Assembly: GCA_030278955.1 (NCBI GenBank)
Contig: JAOANR010000010.1
Span: 18,444,444-18,508,443, forward strand
Direction: 5' to 3'
From: Hygrophila difformis
Lineage: Eukaryota; Streptophyta; Magnoliopsida; Lamiales; Acanthaceae
Length of the DNA stretch: 64,000 nt
Numbering within the stretch: position 1 is the first letter of the stretch; every line of letters starts with the position of its first letter. This document shows, one piece after another, positions 22,301 to 32,690 of this stretch. Below the pieces are notes generated by a model. That model had not been told where the DNA came from. It did no database searches and saw only the letters and a program-made list of their open reading frames with translations. The translations under genes were made by a program, and so were the position numbers.

Positions 22301-24184
22301 TCCCTCACACTTACTTTCAGCTAAGTCCTCACAACTCTCCACTAACTGCTCAAATTTCCTATAGGGATCGTGTCTAGCAAAAAACTCTCTCTCAATCACC
22401 TCATCCTCCTGATAGATAGCTGTGACTCTATTACACGGGTAGGTATCAGAACTAGCGTGTTGTGTTTTAGTTGTCTTAGAAATGTCAAACGACACTTGTT
22501 CATTACCTACTTTAAGTGTAATTTTACCATCATCCATGTCTACCATAGCCCTACCAGTTTGAAGAAATGGTCTACCTAAAATCAGAGGAATGTCCATGTC
22601 TTTCTCCATATCTAGAACTACGAAATCGACAGGGAAAATGAAGCTCTCTACTTGAACGGGAACATCCTCTACAATGCCTAAGGGAGTCCTAATAGATCTA
22701 TCAGCTAGCTGTAACTGCATCCTAGTAGGCTTTACGACTCCTACACCAAGCTCTCTAAAGACATGCAAAGGCATCAGATTAATACTAGACCCCAGATCAC
22801 ACAAAGCTTTGTTGAACTCTTTAGTGCCTATGATGCACGGAATAGTGTAACTCCCAGGATCTTTTTGTTTAACAGGTTGCCTTCTTTGTAAGATTGAACT
22901 ACACTCCCCTGTCAATGTCACTCTCTCGTCATCATCAACACTCCTCTTCTTTGATAGGATTTCTTTTAAGAACTTAGCATAAACGGGCATTTGTGCTATA
23001 GCATCAGAAAAAGGAATATCAATTCTTAAATTCTTAAAGACTTCTAAGAATTTAGCATAATCTTTATCTTCCTTAGCCTTCTTAAGACGCTGTGGGTAAG
23101 GGATGGGTGGCTGATATGACTTGACTGGAACAGTAGACTTTCCCTTATCCTTACTCCTGTCAACACTAACTCTCTCACTCTCCTTAGGCTCCTCAGAATC
23201 CTTCTGCTGACTTTCCTCCTCTGCATCCTCACCTTGATCGTCTACAGTATCAGCTGAAACCTCTGGATCATCTAAGGTAGGGTAAGGATTAGGTAATTCC
23301 TTTTTATTCCTTAAAGTGATTGCTTTACATTGCTCTTTTGGATTAGGATCAGGCATGCTTGGTAGTGTTCCTTGCTGTCTATTTGAGGTATCCCTAGCAA
23401 TTTGACCAACTTGAACTTCCAGATTTCTCATTGAGGCTTGCATTTGCTGAATTGTTTGTTGTTGAGACACAATTGTGTTCATTAACTCTTTTAGATTAAC
23501 CTCATCTCCTCCTTGCTTCTGTTGCAGCTGTTGTTGGGGTTGAAAGTTTCTTGGCTGTTGGGTTTGGTAGAAGGACTGATTTTGATTTCTGTTTTGATTA
23601 AAGTTTTGATTCTGATTTTGATTTTGGTTTTGAAAGTTTTGATTTTGATTTGGGTAATTTTGATTTTGGTTTTGTGGGTAAGGTGGACGGTTGTTTTGTG
23701 GATAAGTGTTTTGTTGGAATTGAGAATTTTGATTAGGGTAGAAATTTTGGTTTTGAGGTCGGTTTTGGTTGTAATTCTGCTGCCTATTTCCCATGTAGTT
23801 CACATCTTCCACTTGCTCCTCCGTACCCTCACACTGCATTGTCTCTTGAAGTCCTTGATCGAGCAGGTGGCAGGCTGATGATTCATGAGGTCCATGACAA
23901 ATACCGCATCTCACAACTTTGGCTTGACCTTTCTTCAACGAAGAAACCTCTCTCATCAAAGCATCTAACTTAGAATCTATAGCAACTGCCTTTTCTACCT
24001 CATATATCCCTCCTTTTGTTTTGTTTCTAGCATTTTTCTTACCAGGAAATTTTTTCATGTTAGAAATCTTTTTCTCAATTATTTCCTTAGCTCTAGAAGG
24101 TCCTATAGATAGAAAAGAATCTCCAGCCGCTGCATCCAACAAGTTCCTCCAGTGATCAATTAACCCATTGTAAAAGAAGTGCAT
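19327..24184 (-). pseudogene. pol: Gypsy Gag C-terminus and Pol (protease, RT, RNase H, integrase)
   Basis: The main frame 24184-19781 (1467 residues) carries a zinc knuckle CGICHGPHESSAC (about 93-105), a long Asn/Gln-rich stretch (about 130-260), and protease ALCDLGSSINLMP. RT has FMDDFSVFG and RNase H has DASDFAVGAVLGQ. The integrase HHCC (CDVCQRAG) and core (GIDFMGPFP, YHPQANGQVEVTNREIKK) follow. RT before integrase is the Gypsy order. A one-base frameshift near 19800 moves the integrase C-terminus into 19842-19327, ending VKPLVI, with no chromodomain. The frame continues upstream through a TAG stop at 24185-24187. Both lesions would abolish the full polyprotein. Confidence 0.93.
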
Positions 24185-24950
24185 CTACTGCCAATCTTCA
24201 AAGCCATGATTCGGACATCTAGCCAATAAGGTGTTGTATCTATCCCATGCATCAAGTAAAGTCTCGCCCTCATCTTGCACAAATTCCTTGATTTTTTCTT
24301 GCAATTCTAAAACCTTAGAAGGTGGGAAGAACTGTTCTAAAAAAGCTTCTAACATTTTATCCCAAGTAGTCACATCCCTTAATTGAAGTGAGTTATACCA
24401 GGTTTTAGCTTTATCCCTAAGTGAAAAAGAGAACAATCTTAACTTGATTTCTTCATCAGTAACACCATTAATTTTTACTGTATCACAGTAGTCCAAGAAA
24501 TTCCTTATGTGTTCAACAGCATCATTAGTGGGTGATCCATTGTATTGATTATTCTGAACCATTGTGATCAGCGCAGGCTGAAGGGTAAAGCTTAAAGCAT
24601 CTACATCAGGCCTTGGAGTTCTATTAAGCAGATTACCACTAGTTCCTTGCAAGTGTTCCTCAATGGTCATTTCAACTTGATCATTTTGTTCCACATCACC
24701 GCCATTACCTCCATTTGTTACCCCTATTATTTTCATTGTTATCTGCCATATTTAATCTATTGAATTGAGCAATTAATCGATTAGTTTGTATTGTTGAAAC
24801 TCCAGTCGTTGGAGAATAGTCTTCGTCATCAGAGGATGAATTAATTAAAACTTCCAACTGGGCTGGTCTCCTACGTTTTCCTAACCTAATTGCTCTAAGA
24901 GTACGCTCAATTTCAGGATCATAAGCTATTTCTGCCTGTTTGCTTCGCAC
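24185..24950 (-). pseudogene. gag: Gypsy Gag N-terminal region, frameshifted
   Basis: Two overlapping frames: 24950-24705 (start MRSKQAEIAYDPEIERT) and 24736-24185. The second has the retrotransposon gag core: LRLFSFSLRDKAKTWYNSL, then FLEQFFPPSKVLELQEKI, then DAWDRYNTLLARCPNHG. A small indel within the NNENNRGN region (about 24705-24736) separates them, and a TAG at 24185-24187 separates Gag from the pol frame. Gag forms the particle. The N/Q-rich tail lies in the downstream frame. Confidence 0.9.
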
Positions 24951-25057
24951 TGCAAATTTAAATAAAATAAAAATAAAAATAAGTATCAGTTAAATTAATA
25001 TTTAACCTATCATATTTAATAAAATAAACTAAAAACAACTAAAAATTCACAAATAAT

Positions 25058-25075
25058 TCCCCGGCAACGGCGCCA
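25058..25075 (-). other. Primer binding site, tRNA-Asp
   Basis: The minus strand reads TGGCGCCGTTGCCGGGGA a few bases inside the LTR. It is complementary to the 3' end of plant tRNA-Asp as I recall it, a primer associated with Athila-type elements. Confidence 0.85.
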
Positions 25076-25081
25076 AAAACT

Positions 25082-27293
25082 TGATGAGTGATTTTCACTA
25101 CTCATATTTTACCACAAGCGGATGGTTGTCATCAAGTAATAAAAATCGGTGAATACCGGGTCGAACCCAAGGGAATTCAGAATATTAATTCATTCTGGAG
25201 AATATTTTAATTGTTTTAAGTTTATTTAATATATTTTATATTTTGAAAAGGATTTGTTTAATTCTAATGGTGATTTAAATTAAAAACAATGACATTAAAT
25301 TAGAATAAAGCAAATTAAAATTTTAATTGATAAAAATACTAATGGGAGTTGATTGTAATATTTTAAATATTGCCATCTTTATTGAAAAATAGAAATTGTA
25401 TTATGATTTGACATTTCCCAATGTTCTAAAAATCAATTTCTTAAATTTAAATATTTTTATAAAGATTAAAAATATAATAATCTACTAAAAATTCCAAGTT
25501 ATGCTTAAACGGACTTCATGGAAGCTGATTAGATTATCTAACATTTTGCAATCATTATTCTAGGCCTAAATTTGAGTCTTTCCCAAGCATACAAATTTTC
25601 CTATAGCAATTAATAGGCACTTTTCATTTCCCAAATCATTGTGCACATGCCAGAATCCATTTTTAATGTAATTTATTCCCAATTCCGGTACTAAAATATT
25701 AATTCTACTTTTTATCTCCCGATTTCGCAAAGCAGAATTTATGGAATTAGATTCTAATATTCAAATTATGCAAAACAGTGTAAATAATCTAATAATTATG
25801 GTAAAATAATAATAAAACATGGTAAACTGAATTTAATTAATAATATTAAAATGCAGACAGATTAGAATTAATGCCAGATTACTAAAAATAGACAATACAG
25901 GTTTGATCGATCAGTCAGGCTTTTAGCAGATTAATATTCTAAATCACAGATTTGATAAAACAGAAAAGATCGATCAATTCAGTAATGTCTAACATATAAT
26001 CCTAATACAGATTCTAGCAGAATAGCAAATTTATCCATCTTAATCGATTAAAAAGCAGATTACACCTAAACATGAAATTTTCACCTCTAAGTTCAGGCAG
26101 AATGGCGCTTAAACCAAATTAGACAGATTTTAATATGATAGCAGATTAACAGTTCAGACTAAACAAATAAAATAGCAGATTCAAGATTTTCATCCAATCT
26201 TAATAATCGATCAAATTTTGGTAGACAGTACATGATTCTAATCCACATTCTAACAATCAAAACAGATTAATCCAGATTACAGAATTAAACACCGACATAT
26301 TATTGCTTCCATAAAAGATAAATTCGTACTTCAAAGTGATTCTGAACTCCCGTTCTAGAATACTTCTAACACGAACAATACAGAAATCCGTCTACAAATT
26401 AAGAACATGATAGCAGATTACATTTAGAGGCAATTTCAATTCATTAAAATGCAAGAAAAAGAAAGGCAACACCTAGAATAGGAAGAACACGCCCAGAACA
26501 GCGTCCTTGATGCATTCCTCCGGCATGATTTTGTGTTTCTGGCCTTCTTCTCCCATTAGCAGATGTTTACAGAGTGTTTATGTTCGAAAAAATGAGTCTG
26601 TCTGTCGAAGAATGACGAAGAACGGCCTTTAAAACCGAGTTCGGGAGGTTAGAAAACTGCCCAACCGCGACTGTGGCGCCTAATGTGGCGCTCGAAAGAG
26701 GTTTTAGGCGCCACCAAGAAGCTGCGGCGCATAACGACGATTTTCCAAATTTCTGTGTGCGGCGCATTTTTCGGCGCTCGGAGGCCAATTTAGGCGCCGC
26801 CAAGCACGTGCGGCGCATTCTGGCAGTTTCTCCATTTTGACCTGCGGCGCTCCGGAGCATATTTAGGCGCCACCCAGCTTATGCGGCGCATCCTGAAGCT
26901 TTTTCCATCCGAAATTTTCCCAAGTGTTGATGCGGCGCCTGATGTGGCGCTCAGGGCTCGATGTGGGCGCCGACATGCCTATGCGGCGCATTCTGGGCAC
27001 AGTCCAGTGTTGAAAAATCCGAACTTGACATCTTTTGTTCTCCGAACATCTTCTTTCTTCATTTTAATGCCTGAAACATCATTGCAATGTCTTAGAATTG
27101 CCAAAGTCTTATTAAAAAGCATAAAACAAGGTAAATTGAACTCAAATAAGCTCAATTTAATCAGTCTTATTAATATTTACAAACCACAAGAAATGTGCAT
27201 TAAAAAGCAGTAAAATAGGGTCACATGCATGCAATTTAGGTCCATTTTAACATAGTTTAAGCTCATTTAAATGCGGTTTCACAGGGTGCATCA
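25082..27293 (-). repeat. 5' LTR (element sense) of the Gypsy element
   Basis: Pair of 7548-9776. It carries the same four GGCGC modules at 26673-26994, but a 12-bp deletion has removed one box of the third unit. The U3 TATA-like TTTTAAAGG lies near 26630 on the minus strand. Confidence 0.95.
26673..26994. repeat. GGCGC-box modules in the second LTR
   Basis: Four units as in 9144-9477. The third has lost its first box through a 12-bp deletion between two gcggcgc repeats. Confidence 0.9.
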
Positions 27294-27305
27294 GCAATTT
27301 TTCTC

Positions 27306-28223
27306 ATGAAGTGCTCAAAGAGAGATTTCAAACCAGAGGAAGTGTTCAAGCACGCGCACTACACCACTCTTGGTTTCTCGGACTACCTTGATGAGAGGCA
27401 TCTGTTGCACTGGGCACAAGGCCTTACCCAATACTCGCCCTCACATGTTCGGGAGTTTTATGCCAACCTCCATCCTGAAATTCTCAACCCTAATTCGGCC
27501 TGGTTTGGTAAGATTTACATACGTGGCAAATTTCATGATCTGACTCCATCTGTTCTTTGTGCGTTGTTAAAGCTACCTCTGAACGACGATCTTAGTGATG
27601 GTTTGGAACTTATGCCTGAGGATATTCACACTGTGGCCTTTGAAATTTCTAATGAGAAAGTCAAGGAGTTTGGACGAAGCAAGTTCAGTGTTGTCAGCCT
27701 CACTTTGAAGTACTACTGCCTATATCAATTTTGCAGCTCCAATGTTCTTCCAACGAAGAATCAGTCCCAAATTAGTACCAATATGGGTAAACTTCTTCTT
27801 TGCATACATCGTCATATGAGACTAATGAATTTTGACTATTTTCTTTTGAAAGAAATGTTAAGGTACTCCAATGGTCGTATTAAGATTGGTGCTAAACTTC
27901 CCTATCCGGCATTGATCACGGAGTTCCTTCTTTCTATTGGAGTCAAAATCAAAGAAAGCAAAATGGTTCCTTTGAAGAACTACAACCCTCCACCGAACCT
28001 TTTATCCATGGACAATGATTTCAAGTGTGCTCCCCTGTCCGGCCCTGCTTTGGTGAACTCTCTTAAGAGTCGATTACTTCGCCAGAATGAACGCTTAACT
28101 GCATGGAGTCAGGAGGCTATGTTGATCAAAAGGGAGAATATGAAAATTATTTCTTCACTTCCATACTCTTTTGATGCTTCTAACGTGCAGGCTGGTAATG
28201 TGGATCCTGATGATGAGGAGTGA
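27306..28223 (+). pseudogene. Sirevirus third ORF, C-terminal part
   Basis: A 305-residue frame beginning just after the GCAAT duplication of the Gypsy insertion and ending MDPDDEE-like (NVDPDDEE). It contains GLSD-like GFSDYLDERHLLHWAQG and a helical core with LLLCIHRHMRLMNFDYFLLKEML, then LPYPALITEFLLSIGVKI. This core resembles the FPALIW/GIDM region of the Gypsy ORF-A and ORF-B. The displayed Met is only the first in the open frame; the protein originally continued from 7212-7547. Across the insertion point the two halves are not in the same frame, so a small indel also exists. Function unknown. Confidence 0.8.
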
Positions 28224-28232
28224 TAATCCATC

Positions 28233-28243
28233 ATGGGGGAGAT
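28233..28243 (+). other. Upstream polypurine tract copy (Sirevirus)
   Basis: ATGGGGGAGAT lies just after ORF 3 and matches the tract at 28703-28713 beside the LTR. Multiple polypurine tracts are a known Sirevirus trait. Confidence 0.7.
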
Positions 28244-28702
28244 ATGGTGTTGGTTGGTGGATGACTGATTTGGTTATGGTATTTTTAGCAGTTCTGACTG
28301 CTTGGTAACTATTCCTGAAAAACTCTCACTTTTTGATAAACTTGTTTTGGTTAATGTTTTGATAAACTTGTTTTGGTTAATGTTTTGGTTTGAATGAACT
28401 CTACTGTGGATGGTATTTTCTGTTTTTATGGATTCTGAACTTTTGAATATCTTTTTAACCATGCGGGTCTGTAATAATTAGGTAACTTGGATTACTGCTG
28501 AACTATCTTTTGGTATCTGCACTGGTGATCTTTTCTGAATGTTTTGATGGATGTTGTTTCTAATGCGTTTAGACTACTCTGTGACATCCTTCTTATTGAT
28601 CATGTTTTGTTATTGGTTTACACTGTTTACTTGGTCTCTTGTACTCTTTGGACCTAGATAGTTTCAACACCTTTAGGTGATGGAATTATCATCTCCACAA
28701 GA
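28244..28702 (+). other. Sirevirus 3' non-coding region
   Basis: T-rich spacer between the two polypurine tracts. It contains a short tandem duplication (gataaacttgttttggttaatgtttt, two copies near 28336-28386). No gene. Confidence 0.6.
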
Positions 28703-28713
28703 GTGGGGGAGAT
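28703..28713 (+). other. Polypurine tract adjacent to the 3' LTR
   Basis: GTGGGGGAGAT immediately precedes the TG of the 3' LTR. It is the plus-strand primer site. Confidence 0.85.
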
Positions 28714-29546
28714 TGTTGTTGTCCTAACAAAACTCTTGTGCAGATGACACTGTCCTGATAGCAGTTCTGGGTTTGTTGTAACTGCTTCTCGGTAACTGCT
28801 CTTTGGCAGTTTTGATCTCGCCCGCACAGCAGTCTTTTAATCGATCATTATTTCTACTCAGATATAGATTCTCTGTTGTTAGACTGATTGTGAGAATGAG
28901 TAGAGTTGTAATTCATTGTGTGAGATATTATTCTTTGAGAATAGTTTTGTTTTCTCTCCAAGATTTCATAGAGTTCTTTTAGAGAGTTTTTAGAGTCTTG
29001 ATGGTTCGTTCTTCATCGAATGGGATTCTGTGATCAATCATCAAGATCGTGCTTTACATTGCTTCAATTGGCATCGCCGAATTGAAGAAATCTTTTCTCA
29101 ATCAAGTTTAGGAGGTTGATCCTTGCGAGGAGCCTCTGAAGGATCGAAAGGAGCAACTCAGTGTGTCTTCTACACCAAGGTTCTGAGATCTGAAGGATTT
29201 GGCAATCAAGAAATCAGATTGGACGGGTTGTCCAGCAATCGGAGTTGTGGGGGAGTCCAGACTACGATTGTTCTACCGGAATTGTCGTCTCGGTAACAGA
29301 GTCTGACTTTTGGTTGTTTTCAAGTCTTGTTAGGTTTAGAATCTTTTGAGTGTTAGTGATAGAACCTGGATTGGCATCCCCCAGACGAAGATCCGTTTGG
29401 ATCGAACTGGGTTACCAAATCTTGTGTTCTTGTTTACATTCCGCTGATCACTCTGCACACACATACACATATAATCTGTTTACTCGTAGTTTTAACAGCA
29501 AGCCAACGACAAGCTCATAGTTCAAGATAGTAAACTGGGACCAACA
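28714..29546 (+). repeat. 3' LTR of the Sirevirus element
   Basis: 833 bp, same ends as 1190-2022, with about 7 substitutions and no indel. Confidence 0.95.
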
Positions 29547-30416
29547 TTTATTGTTTAATGATGACTTGAGAAAATGATCATAGATTTTGCTTTGCTATCC
29601 AAATACGTGAGATCAAGTGGATGACTATGATAATGTGTGAGGAAGTTTTGGAAAGCAAATGGCACGTAAAACAAGAGTCCTCGTAAGTGCTACTAGTCGA
29701 ATAGTTTCTATTATTATAATTTTTTAGATAATTTTAAACTAAATTTTGGTTATTTTTATTGTAGTTGATTGGTGGATTGCTTATGGTTGTCTTTATCCTG
29801 TGCTCCTATCATTTGCCTTATGTATTCTAGGCTTGTTTTGTTCATCTTCATCTTCAGGTTGTGAGCGTACTTGGAGTACACTTGAATTTGTAAGTAACTA
29901 AATATTAAAATAAAATTTATATTTCTGAAGTTAAGATAATTTTAATTTTTCAGATTCACACCAAAAGAAGAAATAGGTCGGAGCATCAAAGATTGAATGA
30001 CTTGGTGTACATTCAATATAACCGAAGGAGTACAACAAGATTCCATAAAAAGGGTGAGGAAGGCAAGAATTTTAACTCATTGGTCCTAGAAGAATTTTAA
30101 TGGATAAAGAATGAGTTTATAATTCAAGTGATGTAGTAAATGCTGTCTTAGGAACAAGTTGATGAAGCGGTGGTGCATCACAAAATCTTGAGGGGAGAAC
30201 TATATTACATTCAAGTTCCTTTTTAAACTATTCGAGGAGGGGGCATGAAATAGTCATCCTACATCAATGTTGGTGGATGGGGATGAGGATGAGGAAAATG
30301 AGGAGTTAGAATCATTTCCAAATGACGATGATGAAGATGAAGCAAGGGATCATACACCAACGGATGACACTAACTTGAATAATACTCCTAGGGGACTTGA
30401 TTTATTTGAGGACTGA
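29547..30416 (+). pseudogene. hAT transposase gene, 3' part with dimerisation domain
   Basis: Near 29765-29890 the frame reads DWWIAYGCLYPVLLSFA and then SSSSSGCERTWSTLEF. After an intron-like gap (about 29890-29953) it reads IHTKRRNRSEHQRLNDLVYI. These are the conserved C-terminal dimerisation motifs of plant hAT transposases (SGCERxWS, IHTKKRNRL). An acidic tail follows (DGDEDEENEELESFPNDDDE), ending at TGA 30414-30416. Stops interrupt the middle. It continues the fragment at 1-525. Confidence 0.85.
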
Positions 30417-30593
30417 CATCTATTTTGTTTTTGGATACTAGTTTTACTTCTTTTTTTTTTGGAACTATTCGTGCATGATTTATGACATTCGGTTGTTTTT
30501 TGGCGTTAGAATTTTGAACAGTGGCATGAGTTTAAACTTTTGCTTGAGATTTGTTCGTCTTCATTTCTATCCATCCATTTATTAATTTATGAA

Positions 30594-31150
30594 TTTTTTT
30601 TTTTAGGAGCCGAAGCAAGGGAACAAACAGGAAAAGAGAAAAAGAAAAACCAAGGACAAGAATTCAAAAATAAAGATAATCAAACACAACAAGAGCTGCG
30701 GGAACCACACGTCGGACATATCCGCCGCAATGTTCCCTTGGACAAAGTCCGGAGGGAATGCCCAGGTCGTGTAGAAATCTTCAATAGAAGCACCATGCTT
30801 TGCTAAAGTGTCTGCCACGCTATTCCCCTCCCGAAGAATGTGGCAAATATGACAATTTGTTGAGAATATAATTGGGAATAATAGAATAAATACCTTGCCA
30901 GTTCCATTGTCCATTCACCACCACATCCCTAATTTTCAAATCAAGGTCCTGAGTAGCAATGTAAGGCAACAAAGGGCCTATCTGGGTATCCTTCCACCAA
31001 TTAGAAAACCAAAGAGAGAGGTTCCCAATTCCCACCCTGAGTTGAAAACCACTTCGGAGAAGAGGAATCAGTTTGTTCATTAATTTCAACATAAATGATC
31101 TTGTGGAAGTGGGAGGAGATAAAAGGAAATCCAATGATCTCAACCAATGA
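30594..31150 (-). pseudogene. Truncated LINE (RT tail and RNase H end)
   Basis: The minus frames include GFQLRVGIGNLSLWFSNWWKD and DLDLKIRDVVVNGQWNWQGI, typical of the C-terminal part of plant LINE RT. Next comes CHILREGNSVADTLAKHGAS, the RNase H-like end. Everything upstream in the element is missing. An 11-bp T-run (30594-30604) is the poly(A) end on the minus strand. ATTAATTT occurs at both edges (30581-30588, 31150-31157) and may be a worn target-site duplication. Confidence 0.8.
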
Positions 31151-31159
31151 TTAATTTGA

Positions 31160-31955
31160 TTTAAAGATTTTTGTTCAATTCTATTAAAAGATTTTTCTAC
31201 AAAAATATAATAAAATTAAACTCTAATGATCTAAGTATATAATCCGGACTGTAATTAATTAATTACTGAATGAGTGATTATTTTGACATAATGAGTAATT
31301 ATGGATTAATTTCCATACCCTTGCATGAGAAACCAATGTCTCTCATACAAGATGACCCAAAAAATATTTTCTTTTATTTATTTTGTCTTTATCTGTGTTG
31401 TGTGAAACGAATAGTGAAAAATATCACATTATAATGTTGGCGAACGGTCTCTTTACCGGAAAATGAAGTAGCCCGTAGTCTGTGTATTAATTACTATTTG
31501 TTATTTTGTATGGTTTGGATAGTGACTGACGATGCCAGGCGAACGGTCCTCTTACCAGGAAATGAAGTAGCCACTCGGTCAGGGATGTCTGAATACAGTT
31601 TTATTTTCTTATTTTATCTTCAAACCCGAATTTCAAACTGTAATATTATCAGACGGTGTCGATCAATACTGTTTGACTCGTATTATAGTGAGAAAATATG
31701 TAGGTTTTTTCTCTCATTTCACAGATAGAATGAATCTTGATGATAGCGATCACTGTCATTTAAGGTCTTCTGCTGTCTAAAATCATTCCACCCAAATGAG
31801 AGGGAGATTGGACAACAGATGTTTGCAGTCCACCCAATCATTGGGTTAATTTAATTTTACACTTCATTATAAATTTGTGCATGATAATATTATGTAAATA
31901 TTGTGGTCTAATTATTTTGGGATATCTTTTCTCCTCCTTTCACTTTTCTTTTCAG
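31160..31955. other. AT-rich intergenic stretch with a repeated 40-bp motif
   Basis: No gene seen. A motif of about 40 bp, ggcgaacggtc..cttacc.ggaaatgaagtagcc, occurs twice about 98 bp apart (31440-31475, 31538-31575). Confidence 0.5.
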
Positions 31956-32501
31956 CTCAGTGAGTCACTTTTTTTTTTCAGACATTTTTCTCTTTCAGAT
32001 TTTTGTGCGTACACCATCGCCCCCGACGCCCGATTTGCTGCGTGATTCTCCACTTCTCCTCTTCGCCTTTGCTGTTGAAACTCTAGCGTGGCTGTCTTCG
32101 GTGATCCATTTAATCCCCTTTCGTTGTCTCCTTCGTTCCCTCCATGCCGGAATTTCGCGCGGCGATGGGGTTTCGCGGGGTCCCTTTGGAACGGCTGCCG
32201 AGCCGTGGTGGGTGTGGCGGCGCGGCGTGGTGGGGGCGATTTCGCGTCACTGGGCGGCGGATATGGGCTTCCGTCGTCGTGACGGAGGACCTCGGTAGGG
32301 TTGCGTCCTTCTTCTTTCCTGTTTCAGCACAATCCCTGTGAAATTCTCTACATCTCCGTTCCCCTACTCCCTGCGCCTCCTCCGTTTCGTCAGCCACTGG
32401 CAACCACACTCGCCACTGCCTCCGTCCGAAGGCGGCACGCTCCCTGCAACGCCACTACCCCCGTTTCTTCCTCAGGGAAGACTTGTTACACCGGACGTCT
32501 G

Positions 32502-32690
32502 GATGGGTAATTTGCTTTATTGCTCGGATTTTAGCTTATTTGCTTTTTAATTTCTTAATCTGATGGGTAATTTGCTTTATTGCTCCGCTTTTTAGTTTAT
32601 TTGCTTTTTTAATTTCTTAATCTGATGGTAATTTGCTTTATTGCTCCGATTTTTAGTTTATTTGCTTTTTTAATTTCTTATTCTGAATTT
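32502..32690 (+). repeat. Three tandem copies of a 61-bp repeat
   Basis: The unit gatgggtaatttgctttatt and its continuation (gctccgattttagtttatttgc...) occurs three times in a row with few changes, just after the GC-rich exon-like region. It is probably an intronic minisatellite. Confidence 0.85.

Larger units (their letters stand above)
7548..27293 (-). mobile_element. Tat/Athila-like Gypsy LTR element with four accessory ORFs
   Basis: LTRs of 2229 and 2212 bp (7548-9776, 25082-27293) flank a 15.3-kb interior read on the minus strand. The target-site duplication GCAAT is perfect (7543-7547, 27294-27298). The primer site is complementary to tRNA-Asp. The order on the minus strand is gag, protease, RT, RNase H, integrase; then two antisense ORFs; then two sense ORFs; then the 3' LTR. 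The tRNA-Asp primer, lack of a chromodomain and extra 3' ORFs point to the Tat/Athila clade, Athila-like being likeliest. About 12 substitutions and two indels (5 and 12 bp) separate the LTRs. Gag-pol carries two frameshifts and one stop, so this copy is probably immobile on its own. Confidence 0.93.
1190..29546 (+). mobile_element. Sirevirus-type Copia LTR retrotransposon (interrupted)
   Basis: Two 833-bp LTRs (1190-2022 and 28714-29546) bound a Copia element with protease, integrase, RT and RNase H in that order. It has an initiator tRNA-Met primer site, a third ORF after pol, and more than one TGGGGGAGAT polypurine tract upstream of the 3' LTR; the last two features are known for Sireviruses. 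The flanks TTAAT and TTTAT match 4 of 5, an eroded target-site duplication. I counted 7 substitutions between the LTRs, so the insertion is fairly recent. A Gypsy element occupies 7548-27293. Without it the element is about 8.6 kb. Gag-pol is broken by a frame change and a stop, so it is not autonomous. Confidence 0.93.

Noticed and set aside
23513..23878. 121-residue Leu/Val/Ile-rich plus-strand ORF
   Set aside because: Antisense shadow of the Asn/Gln-rich part of Gag.
9144..25075. GGCGCC modules as decoys of the tRNA-Asp primer site
   Set aside because: Shared sequence is only about 7-8 bases (TGGCGCC) and does not extend into GTTGCCGGGGA.
31990..32410. GC-rich overlapping ORFs as a gene
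   Set aside because: Several frames on both strands are open only because of composition; it looks like a 5' UTR/first exon fragment, and no domain was recognised.
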